From NCBI RefSeq assembly GCF_015689195.1, contig NZ_CP065044.1, forward strand, positions 3,596,001 to 3,660,000: a stretch of 64,000 nt of DNA, written 5' to 3'. Of this stretch, positions 28,639 to 39,032 are shown in pieces (within the stretch, counting starts at the first letter, position 1; each line of letters begins with the position of its first letter). The notes under the pieces are model-generated. The model did no database searches. It was not told the origin of the DNA and saw only the letters and a list, made by a program, of their open reading frames with translations. Made by a program: the position numbers and the translations under genes. The DNA is from Pectobacterium aroidearum (GTDB taxonomy: Bacteria; Pseudomonadota; Gammaproteobacteria; Enterobacterales; Enterobacteriaceae).

Positions 28639-30681
28639 TCACAAAACTCGGGAAACCCATTCACGACAGCGTTGCGCGTCAAGATCGAACAACGCATTGG
28701 CTGCTTCTTCGCGCCAACGTTTCAGGAGCGCTTTCTTGCCAGTCAGCCCCAATGTAGCCGCTATCTGTTCGCCTTCTTCCGGCTTTTCCACCAGCAAGCG
28801 TAGCGCAGGCAGCGGCAACGAGGTGTGGATGAGCAGACGACAGATCGCCGCGAAACTGGCCTCCATCGGTCGATATGCAAAGGCAAATCCTGCTAGCTCA
28901 CGCCAGTCGTCTTCATTCAATGCATTACTGTCTGTCTGCGGTAGCGCAAGGTTCAGCGGAATCAGACGCTGTAAACAGCGCCAGTCGCGCGCCAATTGCT
29001 GGTACCCCTGCTGCGCCAGTTGATGCCCCGCTTCGCTCAGCGGCAATATCGCCATCGCACTGTAACAGCCGCTGCTGGCCTCAAGATGGCTACCGATACG
29101 CACCAGTTGAAACCCACACGACTGCCAAAACTCCCACAGGTCTGGCTGATAGCCGAAGCTAACCGACAGGTAATCCAGCCCTTGTCGTTGCGCTTCGCGC
29201 GTCTGCTCTGCGATTAACGCTCGCCCGATTCCCTGTCGGCGGTATGCCGATGCCACCGCAATTCGGCTTACGCGGCGCGCGCGCAGCGTCGGTGCATGCC
29301 ACAACCCGGCGTGTGCCGCCAGCGACTGCGCCACCAGATTGCCACGTGGGCGTCGCCGTCCTGCCCATACCTCATGAGCCAGTGAGTCTGACAACCCGCC
29401 TTCTTCCACCAGCCACAGTACGCCACATAGGTTGCCAGCCACCTGTACGCTGGTAACCTGCATGCCCGGTGCATCCATCAGGCGGCGCAAATCCAACGGC
29501 GAAGTACGGTAATGCGCGCTGCACAATAGCGCGTAGCACCACGCCAGTCGCTCAGGGTGCGTTAACCAGTCGTCGGTGCGCTCGATGCGACTTTCCAGCG
29601 TCAAAGGAGAAATAGGTAGGGCAGCCTGCGGTGTGGAATAAAACGCTTCAGGCTCATTGAATAGCAATGCTTGATCCAACACCCGCTCCAGCGGATCGTT
29701 AGCGGCCCAGCGTAGAGGGTCATCGAGCGTAAACGCTTTCCACTGCGGCAGCGTCGCACAAAATTTCAGTAGAAATCCCCGTCCGGTGCCTTCATATCCC
29801 TGTACCGTCGTGGTCATCAGAATACGGGAAAAATAGGGTAACAGCGCGGAGAGAACGGAAGACGGAATCGCCGCCGCTTCATCAATTAACAACCAGTCGA
29901 TATCGGGCGTGCCATGAAGGCGGCAGTGTGCCAACAGCGCATCCGGTGCCCAGAATTGCGCATCGGTGCGTGCGTGCTGTTGCAGAATATCCGCCGCCAC
30001 GCGAGAAGGGGCGGTGATCCAGCATGCTCCGCGACTCCGCTGTGTCAGCATACCCGCCAGTGCCGATTTCCCCCGCCCGCGCGGTGCAGTAATGACAAAT
30101 ATGCCAGATTCTGCGACGCTCAGCGCATCCAGGATATGCTGCTGTCGCGTGGTCGGTTCACCGTTCGCAGGCTGCCAGTCAGCGCGTCCGGCCAGTGGCC
30201 GGACGACACTATCCTGACCCTGTTGCCAGAGCACCACGTCCTCATCGGCTGACAGCTGGCGCTGGAAATGATGGATAAAATGCGGGGTGGCAATCGGCTG
30301 GTCTTGTTCGCTCCAGCGCAGGCTGTCTTCATCCGGAAAGGTCGGCCATGACTGCCACGGCGGCACCAGCATAATCAGCCAGCTACCGGCCTGTAGGGTG
30401 CCTGACAGCATCGCCAGCGCCTCGACGTCCACGCCTTTGCGTGCATCAAACACCGCATGGAGAAACTCCCGTCCCAGCAGCGTCCGCACTCGGCTGGCTG
30501 GCAGTGAGGTAACGGAAGCTGACGCGGATTCGCCGATCCACAGCCAGTCACCGGGCAATGAGTTGCTAAGCGCCAACGCCTGCTCTTCACACCAGTTCGC
30601 TTCACCGCTCAGCACCAGCAGGCGTCGGACGCCATAGCGCTGCTGCTGGAGTTGGCTGTGGAGAAAATCACGCAGCATCAT
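28639..30681 (-). CDS. tmcA: tRNA(Met) cytidine acetyltransferase TmcA
   Basis: Forms N4-acetylcytidine at the wobble base of elongator tRNA-Met, using ATP/GTP and acetyl-CoA. It has an N-terminal DUF1726 region (LLVLSGE, LLGREF.HAVFDAR), then an RNA-helicase-like domain with Walker A GRGKS (about 202-206) and Walker B LLIDEAAAI. A GNAT domain (VSRIAVASAYRRQGIGRALI) and a tRNA-binding tail follow. From ATG 30681 it has 680 residues (E. coli 671). An open extension upstream to 30900 lies antisense-free inside the preceding gene and is not family-like. Confidence 0.93.
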   Translation of the reverse strand: MMLRDFLHSQLQQQRYGVRRLLVLSGEANWCEEQALALSNSLPGDWLWIGESASASVTSLPASRVRTLLGREFLHAVFDARKGVDVEALAMLSGTLQAGSWLIMLVPPWQSWPTFPDEDSLRWSEQDQPIATPHFIHHFQRQLSADEDVVLWQQGQDSVVRPLAGRADWQPANGEPTTRQQHILDALSVAESGIFVITAPRGRGKSALAGMLTQRSRGACWITAPSRVAADILQQHARTDAQFWAPDALLAHCRLHGTPDIDWLLIDEAAAIPSSVLSALLPYFSRILMTTTVQGYEGTGRGFLLKFCATLPQWKAFTLDDPLRWAANDPLERVLDQALLFNEPEAFYSTPQAALPISPLTLESRIERTDDWLTHPERLAWCYALLCSAHYRTSPLDLRRLMDAPGMQVTSVQVAGNLCGVLWLVEEGGLSDSLAHEVWAGRRRPRGNLVAQSLAAHAGLWHAPTLRARRVSRIAVASAYRRQGIGRALIAEQTREAQRQGLDYLSVSFGYQPDLWEFWQSCGFQLVRIGSHLEASSGCYSAMAILPLSEAGHQLAQQGYQQLARDWRCLQRLIPLNLALPQTDSNALNEDDWRELAGFAFAYRPMEASFAAICRLLIHTSLPLPALRLLVEKPEEGEQIAATLGLTGKKALLKRWREEAANALFDLDAQRCREWVSRVL

Positions 30682-30698
30682 CACACGCGCCGGATGAA

Positions 30699-31151
30699 TC
30701 AGGTCTTGCCGATCAGCAGAGAAAGCAGCCCAGCGGCGATCAGTGGCCCGACGGGAACACCGCGAAACAGCGCCACGCCCATGACCGTACCCACCAGCAG
30801 CCCTGCCACAACGGAGGGTTGATTGCTCATCAGCGACACGCCGCGTCCGCCGAGCCAGGATACGGCGACACCAATGAGGATCGCCAACAGGGATTTCCAA
30901 TGCAGGAAAGAATGCATGACTTCACCGGCAGTAATTTTTCCGCTGGCAATCGGCGCCATCACACCAATCGTCAGAATAACGATACCGATGCTAAGACCGT
31001 ATTTTTCTACCCACGGAAAATAGCTGTTCAACGGTGTGATGCGTATCGCCAGCAGAACCAGAATCGCCAGCGTGACGGTCATGTTATGGCTGATAATACC
31101 CAGCCCCGCCAGGACGAGCAGAATTAACAATGTTGGATCTAAGTAGGCCAT
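30699..31151 (-). CDS. DUF441 family membrane protein (YeaL-like)
   Basis: A 150-residue protein with four membrane segments, [23 protein letters not shown]. The conserved [22 protein letters not shown] and [28 protein letters not shown] closely match E. coli YeaL (148 residues). Function unknown. tmcA follows 17 bp downstream and is probably co-transcribed; in E. coli the two genes are unlinked. Confidence 0.9.
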   Translation of the reverse strand: MAYLDPTLLILLVLAGLGIISHNMTVTLAILVLLAIRITPLNSYFPWVEKYGLSIGIVILTIGVMAPIASGKITAGEVMHSFLHWKSLLAILIGVAVSWLGGRGVSLMSNQPSVVAGLLVGTVMGVALFRGVPVGPLIAAGLLSLLIGKT

Positions 31152-31371
31152 GGATGCGAGTCTGTCGAAAAGTAGTCAGGTTGCGCGTTAAGCAAACCGC
31201 GATGATAGCATTAATCGGCGTCAGGGGCAGGAATCGAAGTAAGAGAGAGATCGGTAAATTCTTCAGGCGGAGACGAGGAATAAGAAGGTTGCTTTCGAGC
31301 GGAAAATAGTTAAAACATTCAGGCCGTCAGCCTATTGTCGACCGGCGACCTGAACGTAAACGATTGCGCAG

Positions 31372-32085
31372 TTAGTCTAATTTTACGCCGATACGGTGCG
31401 CAACTTCTTCATACGCTTCAATCAAACCACCGAGGCTCTGACGGAAACGGTCTTTATCCATTTTGTTCAGCGTTTCTTTGTCCCACAGGCGGCTACCGTC
31501 TGGTGAGAACTCATCACCCAGCACGACTTCGCCTTTGAACAGACCAAACTCCAGCTTGAAATCGACCAGAATCAGCCCGGCGTCGCCAAACAGTTTGCTC
31601 AGCACGTCATTCGCCTTGTAGCTCAGCTCTTTCATGCGAGCCAGATTCTCTTCGTTCACCCAGCCGAACGTCTTGCAGTAAGACTCGTTCACCATCGGGT
31701 CATGCATCGCATCGTTTTTCAGGAACAGATCGAACAATGGCGGATTCAGCTCGATACCTTCTTCGATTCCCAGACGTTTTACCAGCGATCCCGCCGCACG
31801 GTTGCGTACGACGCACTCGACCGGCACCATCTCCAGCTTTTTCACCAGCACTTCATTGTCAGACAGCAGGCTCACCATTTGCGTTGGGATTCCGGCTTCT
31901 TCCAGTTTGCTCATGATGAAATGGTTGAACTTGTTATTCACCATTCCTTTACGGTCAAACTGCTCAATGCGCGCACCGTCTCCTGCTGATGTATCATTGC
32001 GGAACTCCAGCACCAGTAGATCGGGATCTTCGGTGGTGTAGACGGTTTTCGCCTTTCCACGATACAGCTCAGCTAGCTTTTGCAT
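31372..32085 (-). CDS. purC: Phosphoribosylaminoimidazole-succinocarboxamide synthase (SAICAR synthase)
   Basis: Joins CAIR and aspartate with ATP in purine synthesis. It has 237 residues, as in E. coli, starting [39 protein letters not shown]. The signature [17 protein letters not shown] and [10 protein letters not shown] are intact. It follows bamC on the minus strand after 143 bp that include a possible terminator. No clear PurR operator was seen upstream. Confidence 0.97.
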
Positions 32086-32195
32086 CTTTAATTACTCCAC
32101 ACAGTGAGGGTCAACAAGTACGACCCGATATTTAACGCTTCCCCGAGCGGTTGCCGATAGCGACCATCAATTCGGGTAGAGATTGTTGAATGAAG

Positions 32196-32218
32196 AAGGG
32201 CCGGATAATCCGACCCTT
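32196..32218. terminator. Possible bamC terminator
   Basis: AAGGG-C-CGGA (32196-32205) with TCCG-A-CCCTT (32209-32218), one internal mismatch, 3-nt loop. It lies just past the bamC stop on the minus strand. There is only a weak U-tract (TTCTTC), so it may reduce rather than stop transcription into purC. Confidence 0.4.
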
Positions 32219-32228
32219 GGTTTATGCG

Positions 32229-33266
32229 TTATTTACTGAACGCCGCCTGGAATACGGCCACCAGCGCATCGTTCTGAGACTGGGTTAGCGTATGCCCTTT
32301 AGAATCGATAAATTGCAGACTGCTGCGGTTATCTAAATCGCCGACCTGCAATTTGTAATCGCCATTAGGCAGTTCAGGATTTTTCGCGCCCAGATCATCC
32401 CAGGTTCCGCCGCTCGGCGCTCTATACTTGACGGAAACCGAGCCCTGCGGACGGCTGCGATCGCTAACTTCCATTCCGATTTTACTCAGCGCGGTTGGCA
32501 GACGATCCCACACTACCGTGTACGGGCCGCGTACAATCAGCAGTGGCAGACCTGTGTCATCCGCCCCGCTCTGCACATCCAGCGAACCAATGGTGCGGTT
32601 TGCCAGTGCGTTTTCGCGCGCGGTTGCCTGAGCATCCAGACCATTACTGAGCGCATTCAGCATCAGACCGGCGTAGCGCTGATTTTGATCGCTCGTCGTC
32701 ACTGGCTGGCCGTTCAGCTGTAGTCCCAGCAGTTTCACGATCAGTGCGACCTGATAACCCTGCTGCTGCACGGAAATCTGATAACGTCCCTGATACGGTA
32801 CGTTTTCATCTTCACGCGGCCATGAGATCCAGTCGGTCGTCAGCGTTTGGCTGGCGTCCTGACGACTGGCAATGGTGTACGCTTTGTCTTGCAACACGCG
32901 GATAACCTGAGACCAGAGCTGACTGTTTTGCGAACTGTTTTCTAACAGCAGCGTTGCCGTATCTCCAGAGATCTGGGTGCGGGAACCATTCAACAAGGCC
33001 AATGGTTGCACTGGAGGACGAATATCCAGTTCCTTGCCGACCGCGCCATTCAGGGTAACGGGCGGTATATCATAATCCCCGTTCTGCACCGGTAAAATCA
33101 TCCCGGCTGGCGTATTCAGCGCGTGCTGCGCCGGTGCCTTCAGATAGGATTCATCGCCACTCACCTGACGCTTATAGCGCTGATCGGAGGAACAAGCCGC
33201 CAGCAGCATCACGAGTGATATGCCAACGACTTTCGCCACCATCGACTTTTGTAATGAATAACTCAT
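32229..33266 (-). CDS. bamC: Outer membrane assembly lipoprotein BamC (NlpB)
   Basis: Lipoprotein subunit of the BAM beta-barrel assembly machine. The lipobox is LLAAC with Cys25. The unstructured lasso ([20 protein letters not shown]) that binds BamD follows, and two helix-grip domains complete the 345 residues (E. coli 344). It starts 17 bp after dapA, matching the dapA-bamC-purC order of E. coli. Confidence 0.96.
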   Translation of the reverse strand: MSYSLQKSMVAKVVGISLVMLLAACSSDQRYKRQVSGDESYLKAPAQHALNTPAGMILPVQNGDYDIPPVTLNGAVGKELDIRPPVQPLALLNGSRTQISGDTATLLLENSSQNSQLWSQVIRVLQDKAYTIASRQDASQTLTTDWISWPREDENVPYQGRYQISVQQQGYQVALIVKLLGLQLNGQPVTTSDQNQRYAGLMLNALSNGLDAQATARENALANRTIGSLDVQSGADDTGLPLLIVRGPYTVVWDRLPTALSKIGMEVSDRSRPQGSVSVKYRAPSGGTWDDLGAKNPELPNGDYKLQVGDLDNRSSLQFIDSKGHTLTQSQNDALVAVFQAAFSK

Positions 33267-33282
33267 TAAATCTCCCTAACGA

Positions 33283-34161
33283 TTACAGCAAACCCGCTTG
33301 CTTAAGTGCTTGCCCCATTACCGTACGACCGGAATCGGTCAGCGGTGTCATCGGCAGGCGCAGCGTATCGGTCGCCATGAGTCCCAATTCCTTACAGGCC
33401 CACTTCACCGGAATAGGATTGGGTTCAACAAATAATTTCTGATGCAATGGCATCAGGCGCTGATTTAAACGGCGCGCTTCGACAAAATTGCCCTGCGCCG
33501 CCAGCTTGCAAAGTTCCGCCATTTCACGCGCAGCAATGTTCGCCGTTACGGAAATCACACCTTTACCGCCGAGTTGCATAAAGTCCAGACCGCTGGCGTC
33601 ATCGCCGCTCAGCAAAATGAAGTCTTCACTAACCAGCTCTTGGATCTGGCTTACCCGACTTAAGTTCCCCGTCGCTTCTTTAATTGCGACAATATTTTTC
33701 ACTTCGGACAAACGGGCAACGGTTTCCGGCAGCATGTCACAACCAGTACGGGAAGGTACGTTATACAGGATTTGCGGCAGATCGGTATGCTCGGCAATCG
33801 CTTTGAAGTGCTGGTACAGGCCTTCCTGCGTCGGTTTATTGTAGTACGGCGTGACCGTCAGGCAGCCCACAACGCCAGTGCCGTGAAAACGTTTAGTCAG
33901 TGAAACGCCTTCGGCGGTCGCGTTAGCACCGGTACCCGCGATGACAGGAATACGTCCGTCGCTCAGCTCCAGCGTCAGCATCACGACATCGCCATGTTCG
34001 TCATGGCTCAGCGTGGCGGATTCACCCGTCGTGCCGACAGAGACAATCGCCGATGTACCGCTAGCGACATGATAATCAATCAGTTTTTTCAAGCTCGCCC
34101 GATCGACGGCGCCTTTGGCGTCCATCGGCGTAACCAGCGCAACAATACTTCCCGTAAACAT
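33283..34161 (-). CDS. dapA: 4-hydroxy-tetrahydrodipicolinate synthase
   Basis: Condenses pyruvate and aspartate semialdehyde, the first committed step of diaminopimelate/lysine synthesis. The start [13 protein letters not shown] at 34161 gives 292 residues, exactly the E. coli length. The Schiff-base lysine is Lys161 (VAIKEATGN). Thr44-Thr45 (GTTGES), Tyr133 and Arg138 are present. A six-residue longer frame (34179) is less likely. Confidence 0.97.
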   Translation of the reverse strand: MFTGSIVALVTPMDAKGAVDRASLKKLIDYHVASGTSAIVSVGTTGESATLSHDEHGDVVMLTLELSDGRIPVIAGTGANATAEGVSLTKRFHGTGVVGCLTVTPYYNKPTQEGLYQHFKAIAEHTDLPQILYNVPSRTGCDMLPETVARLSEVKNIVAIKEATGNLSRVSQIQELVSEDFILLSGDDASGLDFMQLGGKGVISVTANIAAREMAELCKLAAQGNFVEARRLNQRLMPLHQKLFVEPNPIPVKWACKELGLMATDTLRLPMTPLTDSGRTVMGQALKQAGLL

Positions 34162-34375
34162 TGGCCATCCCCTCCACAAACAAGTGCTTCATGGTACTTT
34201 TGACTTCTATGCAAAAGCAAGCGGACAAGGGCGTTGTCGGCGTCTGACGCAGGTTTTTTTATGACGCAGTAAACGAAATTAAAAATGCTTCTGACGTTTT
34301 GCGCCAAAAGCAGCCCGTTTACTGCGACTTATCCGTCACTCGCGGGATGTTTCAGGTTATTTTTCACCCAACCGA

Positions 34376-34738
34376 TCAAATCCAAATATCATTTTCAGCC
34401 GTCCGCTCACCGCCTTCATGACCCGTATTCAGCACGCCTTTTGGTTCAATGAGCAGCATTTTTACTTCGTGTTCTGCATAAGGCTTATGTTCAACGCCGC
34501 GTGAGACAACGTACATTTCCCCAGCATTGATGTGCACATCGCCGTCACGAAAATCGATTCTCAGTTGGCCTTCCAGCACGATGAATGTTTCGTCCGTTTC
34601 GGGATGGGAATGCCAGATGAAATCGCCCTGAATTTTCACGATTTTAAACTGATAGTCATTCATCTCCGCGATCACTTTCGGCTGCCAGCGATCGTCGAAT
34701 AACGCTAACTTTTGGGCAAAATTAATGGATTTATACAT
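34376..34738 (-). CDS. Cupin-domain protein
   Basis: A single-domain cupin of 120 residues. Metal-binding motif 1 is visible as HSHPETDETFIVLEGQL, and motif 2 as GEMYVVSRGVEHKPY. GGAGAG lies before the start. The substrate is unknown. It is downstream of the AraC gene, on the same strand, with 76 bp between them, and may be its target or belong to the same response. Confidence 0.8.
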   Translation of the reverse strand: MYKSINFAQKLALFDDRWQPKVIAEMNDYQFKIVKIQGDFIWHSHPETDETFIVLEGQLRIDFRDGDVHINAGEMYVVSRGVEHKPYAEHEVKMLLIEPKGVLNTGHEGGERTAENDIWI

Positions 34739-34814
34739 ACCGTCTCTCCTTATGATGACGCCCTCAGACTAGCGAAGCAGAGTACCGGCTGTATTGAACG
34801 ATTGTGCAAGTAGA

Positions 34815-35627
34815 TTAAAACGTAGTGAACATTCGCTGCCAGTGACCCGGTGAAAGGCCAAATGCCTTCACGAAATGACGCGTCATATGGCTTTGGTCCG
34901 CGAAACCCGCCCGAGCGGCGATATCGACGAGGCTGTCACCGGCCAGCATACCTCGCCGACAGTGTTCGAGACGGCGCATGGTGACGTAGCGGTACGGCGT
35001 CGTGCCGAAAAGTGCGCGGAAATCGCGCGTCAGGCTCCAGCGGTCCCGACCGCTCACCAGTGCCAGCTCATCAAGCGTAATGGCCTTATCAAAGGCATCA
35101 TGAATATATTCACGTGCCCGTTCGGCAGCGTGGTAGTCGAACAAACGCCGCGGATGCCGCTGTCCACCCACAGCCGATAGAGCCTGCGCCAGATCGTAGA
35201 GCACATCATCTTCTTCCAGTTCATCGAATCCCTCCTCCATCGCTCTGAGCAACGGTTCCGTTGCCGCAAACAGACGCGGATCGTTAGATATGCCGCCGTT
35301 AACGAAGGGCAGAGGTTTACCACCGAGTATTTTTTGAATCAGCGCCGGCTCAACGTAAATCATGCGGTACTGAAAGCCGTCGGCAGAACCCGCTTCGCCA
35401 TCATGAATCTCATCCGGATGAAGTACCAGCGTTCCCCCCGGCACGCTATTGCACAGGCTGCCACGATAGTGAAAACGCTGCACGCCGGATAACGTCCGCC
35501 CAATCGCATAGGTGTCGTGCCGATGGGGATCGTAACCGTGCCCACGGAAGAAAGCCTCAATTCGTTCGAACGAGGCGGGATGCTGAGCCTGCTTTACCCA
35601 GTCGTTATTTATTTGATGCCGTCGCAT
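34815..35627 (-). CDS. AraC-family transcriptional regulator
   Basis: A 270-residue regulator. The N-terminal cupin-like ligand domain contains GHGYDPHRHDTYAIGRTLSGVQRFHYRG, and the C-terminal double helix-turn-helix contains SLVDIAARAGFADQSHMTRHFVKAFGLSPGHW. The ligand is unknown. It is transcribed away from gcvR. Confidence 0.88.
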   Translation of the reverse strand: MRRHQINNDWVKQAQHPASFERIEAFFRGHGYDPHRHDTYAIGRTLSGVQRFHYRGSLCNSVPGGTLVLHPDEIHDGEAGSADGFQYRMIYVEPALIQKILGGKPLPFVNGGISNDPRLFAATEPLLRAMEEGFDELEEDDVLYDLAQALSAVGGQRHPRRLFDYHAAERAREYIHDAFDKAITLDELALVSGRDRWSLTRDFRALFGTTPYRYVTMRRLEHCRRGMLAGDSLVDIAARAGFADQSHMTRHFVKAFGLSPGHWQRMFTTF

Positions 35628-35784
35628 GATGAAAGGCGCTTTATCTCTGGTGACCAGAATTCACCTTAACGCGGAATGCCCACAATCACGAAATATTGTC
35701 TAAGCGACGGCAAGCGGCGTTAAAAATTGCTCCAGGCAATTTTTTATGTTTACCATGTGATTAATGGGAAAAAAGACAGGAAGC

Positions 35785-36339
35785 ATGATGTTGCCAAGCT
35801 CACAAGAATACTATCTGGTTATTACCGCACTGGGGGTTGATCGCCCTGGTATTGTCAATGCGATTACCCGCCACGTCAGTAGCTGTGGCTGCAATATCGA
35901 AGATAGCCGTCTTGCCATGCTGGGCAAAGAATTTACCTTCATTATGTTGCTGTCCGGTAGCTGGAACGCGATAACGCTGATCGAATCAACCCTGCCGCTG
36001 AAAGGCGCAGAGATGGATCTGCTGATCGTGATGAAGCGGACGGAGTCACAGGCCAGCCAGCCGACGCCCTCTACCGTCTGGGTGAAAGTTGACGTTGCCG
36101 ACTCCCCTCACATCATCGAGCGTTTTACCGATTTATTCGATTCTCATCAGTTAAACATTGCTGAGCTGGTGTCAAAAACACAGCCCGCCGAGGGCGGCAA
36201 ACCGCCGCAGTTGTATATTCAGATTGCCGCACACAGTTCTGCCACGCTGGATAGCTCAATTATTGAGCCAGCCTTTCATCAGCTATGTACAGAATTGAAC
36301 GCACAAGGCAGTATTAGCGTCGTTAACTATGCCCAGTAG
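35785..36339 (+). CDS. gcvR: Glycine cleavage system transcriptional repressor GcvR
   Basis: Binds GcvA and blocks activation of the glycine cleavage operon when glycine is scarce. It has two ACT domains (about 5-85 and 95-175). From ATG 35785, preceded by ACAGGAAGC, it has 184 residues; an upstream in-frame ATG at 35764 adds seven residues and is less well supported. SSCGCNIEDSRLAMLGKEFTFIMLLSGSW is near identical to E. coli. It pairs with bcp, as in E. coli. Confidence 0.95.
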   Translation: MMLPSSQEYYLVITALGVDRPGIVNAITRHVSSCGCNIEDSRLAMLGKEFTFIMLLSGSWNAITLIESTLPLKGAEMDLLIVMKRTESQASQPTPSTVWVKVDVADSPHIIERFTDLFDSHQLNIAELVSKTQPAEGGKPPQLYIQIAAHSSATLDSSIIEPAFHQLCTELNAQGSISVVNYAQ

Positions 36340-36447
36340 TATTTGGCGCCCAATAGTATTTGTGCCCAATAGCATAACGCTGCCATTATTATTGCGAATA
36401 GCATGGGTATATCCACAGCATGAAGAGAAACAAGACGGAGAGTCGTG

Positions 36448-36915
36448 ATGAACACACTGAAAGCCGGTGATATTGCACCGAAATTTAGCTTGCCCGACCA
36501 AGATGGCGAACAAGTAAATTTAACCGACTTCCAGGGACAGAAAGTGTTGGTGTATTTCTACCCTAAAGCGATGACGCCAGGATGCACCGTTCAAGCCTGC
36601 GGCCTGCGCGATAACATGGACGATCTGAAAAAATATGGCGTTGAAGTTCTCGGTATCAGCACGGACAAATCAGAAAAACTGTCCCGCTTTGTCGAGAAAG
36701 AAGTCTTAAATTTCACGCTGCTTTCTGATGAAGACCATCAGGTTTCAGAAGGATTTGGCGTTTGGGGAGAAAAAACCTTCATGGGGAAAACCTATGATGG
36801 TATTCATCGTATCAGTTTCCTGATCGATGAAAACGGCAAGGTCGAGAAGGTTTTTGACGACTTCAAAACCAGCAACCACCACGACATCGTTCTCGATTAT
36901 TTAAAAAACGCCTGA
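36448..36915 (+). CDS. bcp: Thiol peroxidase Bcp (peroxiredoxin)
   Basis: Thioredoxin-dependent peroxiredoxin that reduces hydrogen peroxide and organic peroxides. It has 155 residues from ATG 36448 (GTG 36445 is also in frame), with CGGAGAG upstream. Peroxidatic Cys46 and resolving Cys51 lie in TPGCTVQACGLRDN. A clear terminator follows. Confidence 0.96.
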   Translation: MNTLKAGDIAPKFSLPDQDGEQVNLTDFQGQKVLVYFYPKAMTPGCTVQACGLRDNMDDLKKYGVEVLGISTDKSEKLSRFVEKEVLNFTLLSDEDHQVSEGFGVWGEKTFMGKTYDGIHRISFLIDENGKVEKVFDDFKTSNHHDIVLDYLKNA

Positions 36916-36936
36916 TTCGCGGTTTTTAAATCCTCT

Positions 36937-36966
36937 ACCGGCACCGTCATACGTGCCGGTTTTTCC
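36937..36966 (+). terminator. bcp terminator
   Basis: ACCGGCAC (36937-36944) pairs with GTGCCGGT (36953-36960), followed by TTTT (run of T from 36960). Confidence 0.85.
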
Positions 36967-37084
36967 TGTTATTCTTCCTCTTCACTACGTTTTTCCCGCT
37001 CGGGCATTTCTTTGTCTGCCATCGCTGGCTAAGATAGTTGGCAGAATGCTTTCACGTTAGCTGTTGATAAGGTTATCTTCCGTT

Positions 37085-38548
37085 ATGTCTATTCGGTTAA
37101 GAAAAACGGTCATGTCCGTGCTGTTTGGGGCACTACTGGCTGGCAACCTGCTTCCTGCTCAGGCCGACACGCAGGATCGGCTGCCGGATATCGGCACCAC
37201 CGCAGGCGGTACGCTCAGTATCAATCAGGAACTGGCAATGGGGGATTTTTACGTCCGCCAACTGCGTGCCGGCGCACCGCTTATCAACGATCCACTGCTG
37301 TCGAATTACATTAATCAACTCGGTAACAGATTGGTCAAACAGGCCGATTCCGTGCGTACGCCGTTTCATTTTTACCTGATCCGTAATGACGACATTAACG
37401 CCTTTGCCTTCTTTGGCGGCAACGTGGTGCTGCATTCCGCGCTGTTCCGCTATGCCGATAGCGAAAGTGAACTGGCCTCCGTGCTGGCACATGAAATCTC
37501 TCACGTTACCCAACGTCACCTGGCGCGTAGCATGGAATCACAGCAACGTAGCGCACCGCTTACGTGGGTCGGCGCGCTCGGTTCCATACTGTTGGCGATG
37601 GCTAATCCACAGTTGGGGATGGCGGCACTTAGCGGTACGCTGGCGGGTGCGCAGCAGGGCATGATTACGTTCACGCAGGCGAATGAACAAGAGGCAGACC
37701 GCATCGGGATTCAGGTCTTGCAGCGTGCGGGCTTCGATCCGCAAGCCATGCCAAATTTCCTGCAAAAGCTGGCGGATCAGTCGCGTTACGCTTCCAGACC
37801 GCCGGAAATGCTGTTGACTCACCCCTTGCCGGAAAGTCGCCTGTCCGACGCCCGCAACCGCGCCAACCAGATGCGTTCAACGCCGGTACAATCTTCTCAG
37901 GATTTCCTGTTCGCCAAAATACGGACCTTTGGCATGTATGGCTCACCGGATCGTCCGCTGAGCAACGATCTGCTGGAGCAATGGGAAAAAGGCAACGTGC
38001 GGGAACAACTGGCCGCGAAGTATGGCCGGGCGATTCAGTTTTATCAGGCGAAGAAGTACGATGAGGCGCGCAATGTACTGCAACCGCTGCTAAGCAGCGC
38101 GCCTGAAAACCCGTGGTTTCTGGATATGATGACCGATATCGATCTGGGACAAAACCGCGCGGCTCAGGCTATCAGCCGCTTACAAAACGCTCCCGGTGCG
38201 CAGGCTAATCCGGTACTTCAGCTTAATCTGGCGAATGCCTATGTGGAAGGGAAGCAGCCTGCTGCTGCCAGCAAAATACTCTATCGCTATACCTACGCTC
38301 ACCCTGACGACTCGAACGGCTGGGATCTGCTGGCACAAGCCGCAGCAGCACAAGGACAGCGAGCAGAAGAACTGGCCGCACGCGCAGAGAGTCTGGCGCT
38401 CAGTGGCCAGCTCGATCAAGCTATTCGGCTACTGAGCAACGCGAGCTCACTGGTTAAATTGGGGAGTCTGGAACAGGCGCGCTACGACGCCCGCATCGAC
38501 CAGCTGCGCCAATTGCAGCAGCGTTTCCGCCAGTACCAGAAATCCTGA
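37085..38548 (+). CDS. bepA: Periplasmic metalloprotease/chaperone BepA (YfgC)
   Basis: M48 zinc protease with a TPR domain that assists or degrades LptD and other barrels at the BAM complex. From ATG 37085 it has 487 residues, the same as E. coli. A signal peptide ends near AQA/DTQD. The zinc site is HEISH (His136, His140), with Glu137 catalytic and the third ligand Glu201 (NEQEADRIG). The TPR region runs from about residue 310. A TTG start at 37064 would add seven residues with no ribosome site. Confidence 0.95.
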   Translation: MSIRLRKTVMSVLFGALLAGNLLPAQADTQDRLPDIGTTAGGTLSINQELAMGDFYVRQLRAGAPLINDPLLSNYINQLGNRLVKQADSVRTPFHFYLIRNDDINAFAFFGGNVVLHSALFRYADSESELASVLAHEISHVTQRHLARSMESQQRSAPLTWVGALGSILLAMANPQLGMAALSGTLAGAQQGMITFTQANEQEADRIGIQVLQRAGFDPQAMPNFLQKLADQSRYASRPPEMLLTHPLPESRLSDARNRANQMRSTPVQSSQDFLFAKIRTFGMYGSPDRPLSNDLLEQWEKGNVREQLAAKYGRAIQFYQAKKYDEARNVLQPLLSSAPENPWFLDMMTDIDLGQNRAAQAISRLQNAPGAQANPVLQLNLANAYVEGKQPAAASKILYRYTYAHPDDSNGWDLLAQAAAAQGQRAEELAARAESLALSGQLDQAIRLLSNASSLVKLGSLEQARYDARIDQLRQLQQRFRQYQKS

Positions 38549-38562
38549 TAAGGAGCATGACG

Positions 38563-38934
38563 ATGACACAATCTTCAACCCAAACATCCGTGACGATTTA
38601 CCACAACCCGCGCTGCTCCAAAAGCCGTGAAACACTAGCGCTGTTGCAGGAACACAATGTCACGCCCGACGTCGTGCTCTATCTCGACACGCCGCCCGAT
38701 GCCGTGACGCTGGCTCAGCTTATTCAACAATTGGGCTTTAACAGCGCACGTGAGTTAATGAGAACCAAAGAAGAGCGTTATCAGCAGTTGGGGCTGTCCG
38801 ATACCGCGCTGACAGAAACGCAGCTGATTCAGGCAATGGTCGATAATCCGAAGCTCATCGAGCGTCCTATCGTCGTGGCGCACGGTCAGGCACGTATTGG
38901 TCGCCCGCCGGAACAGGTGCTGGAAATACTGTAG
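38563..38934 (+). CDS. yfgD: ArsC-family arsenate-reductase-like protein YfgD
   Basis: A thioredoxin-fold protein of 123 residues with the ArsC active-site loop HNPRCSKSR and the substrate-binding tail RPIVVAHGQARIGRPPEQVLEIL. AGGAG at 38551-38555 is better spaced for ATG 38563 than for ATG 38557. True arsenate reduction is not proven for this chromosomal paralogue. It lies 14 bp after bepA and is convergent with hda. Confidence 0.92.
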   Translation: MTQSSTQTSVTIYHNPRCSKSRETLALLQEHNVTPDVVLYLDTPPDAVTLAQLIQQLGFNSARELMRTKEERYQQLGLSDTALTETQLIQAMVDNPKLIERPIVVAHGQARIGRPPEQVLEIL

Positions 38935-39032
38935 TTGTAAAAATGACTGTTAAATGATGGTTGTTAAACAATGATTGTTAAGCGGCAGGCATGAGCGATC
39001 CTCAACGACGATCTTTTAACAACGATCGTCAA

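Noticed and set aside
30682-30900. Upstream extension of tmcA
   Set aside because: Overlaps the DUF441 gene in another frame and does not match the TmcA N-terminus, which fits from 30681.
38935-39032. Repeated TGTTAA words and a GACGATC/GATCGTC stem between yfgD and hda
   Set aside because: Could be a weak convergent terminator, but the copies are imperfect and the U-tracts poor; too little for a feature.
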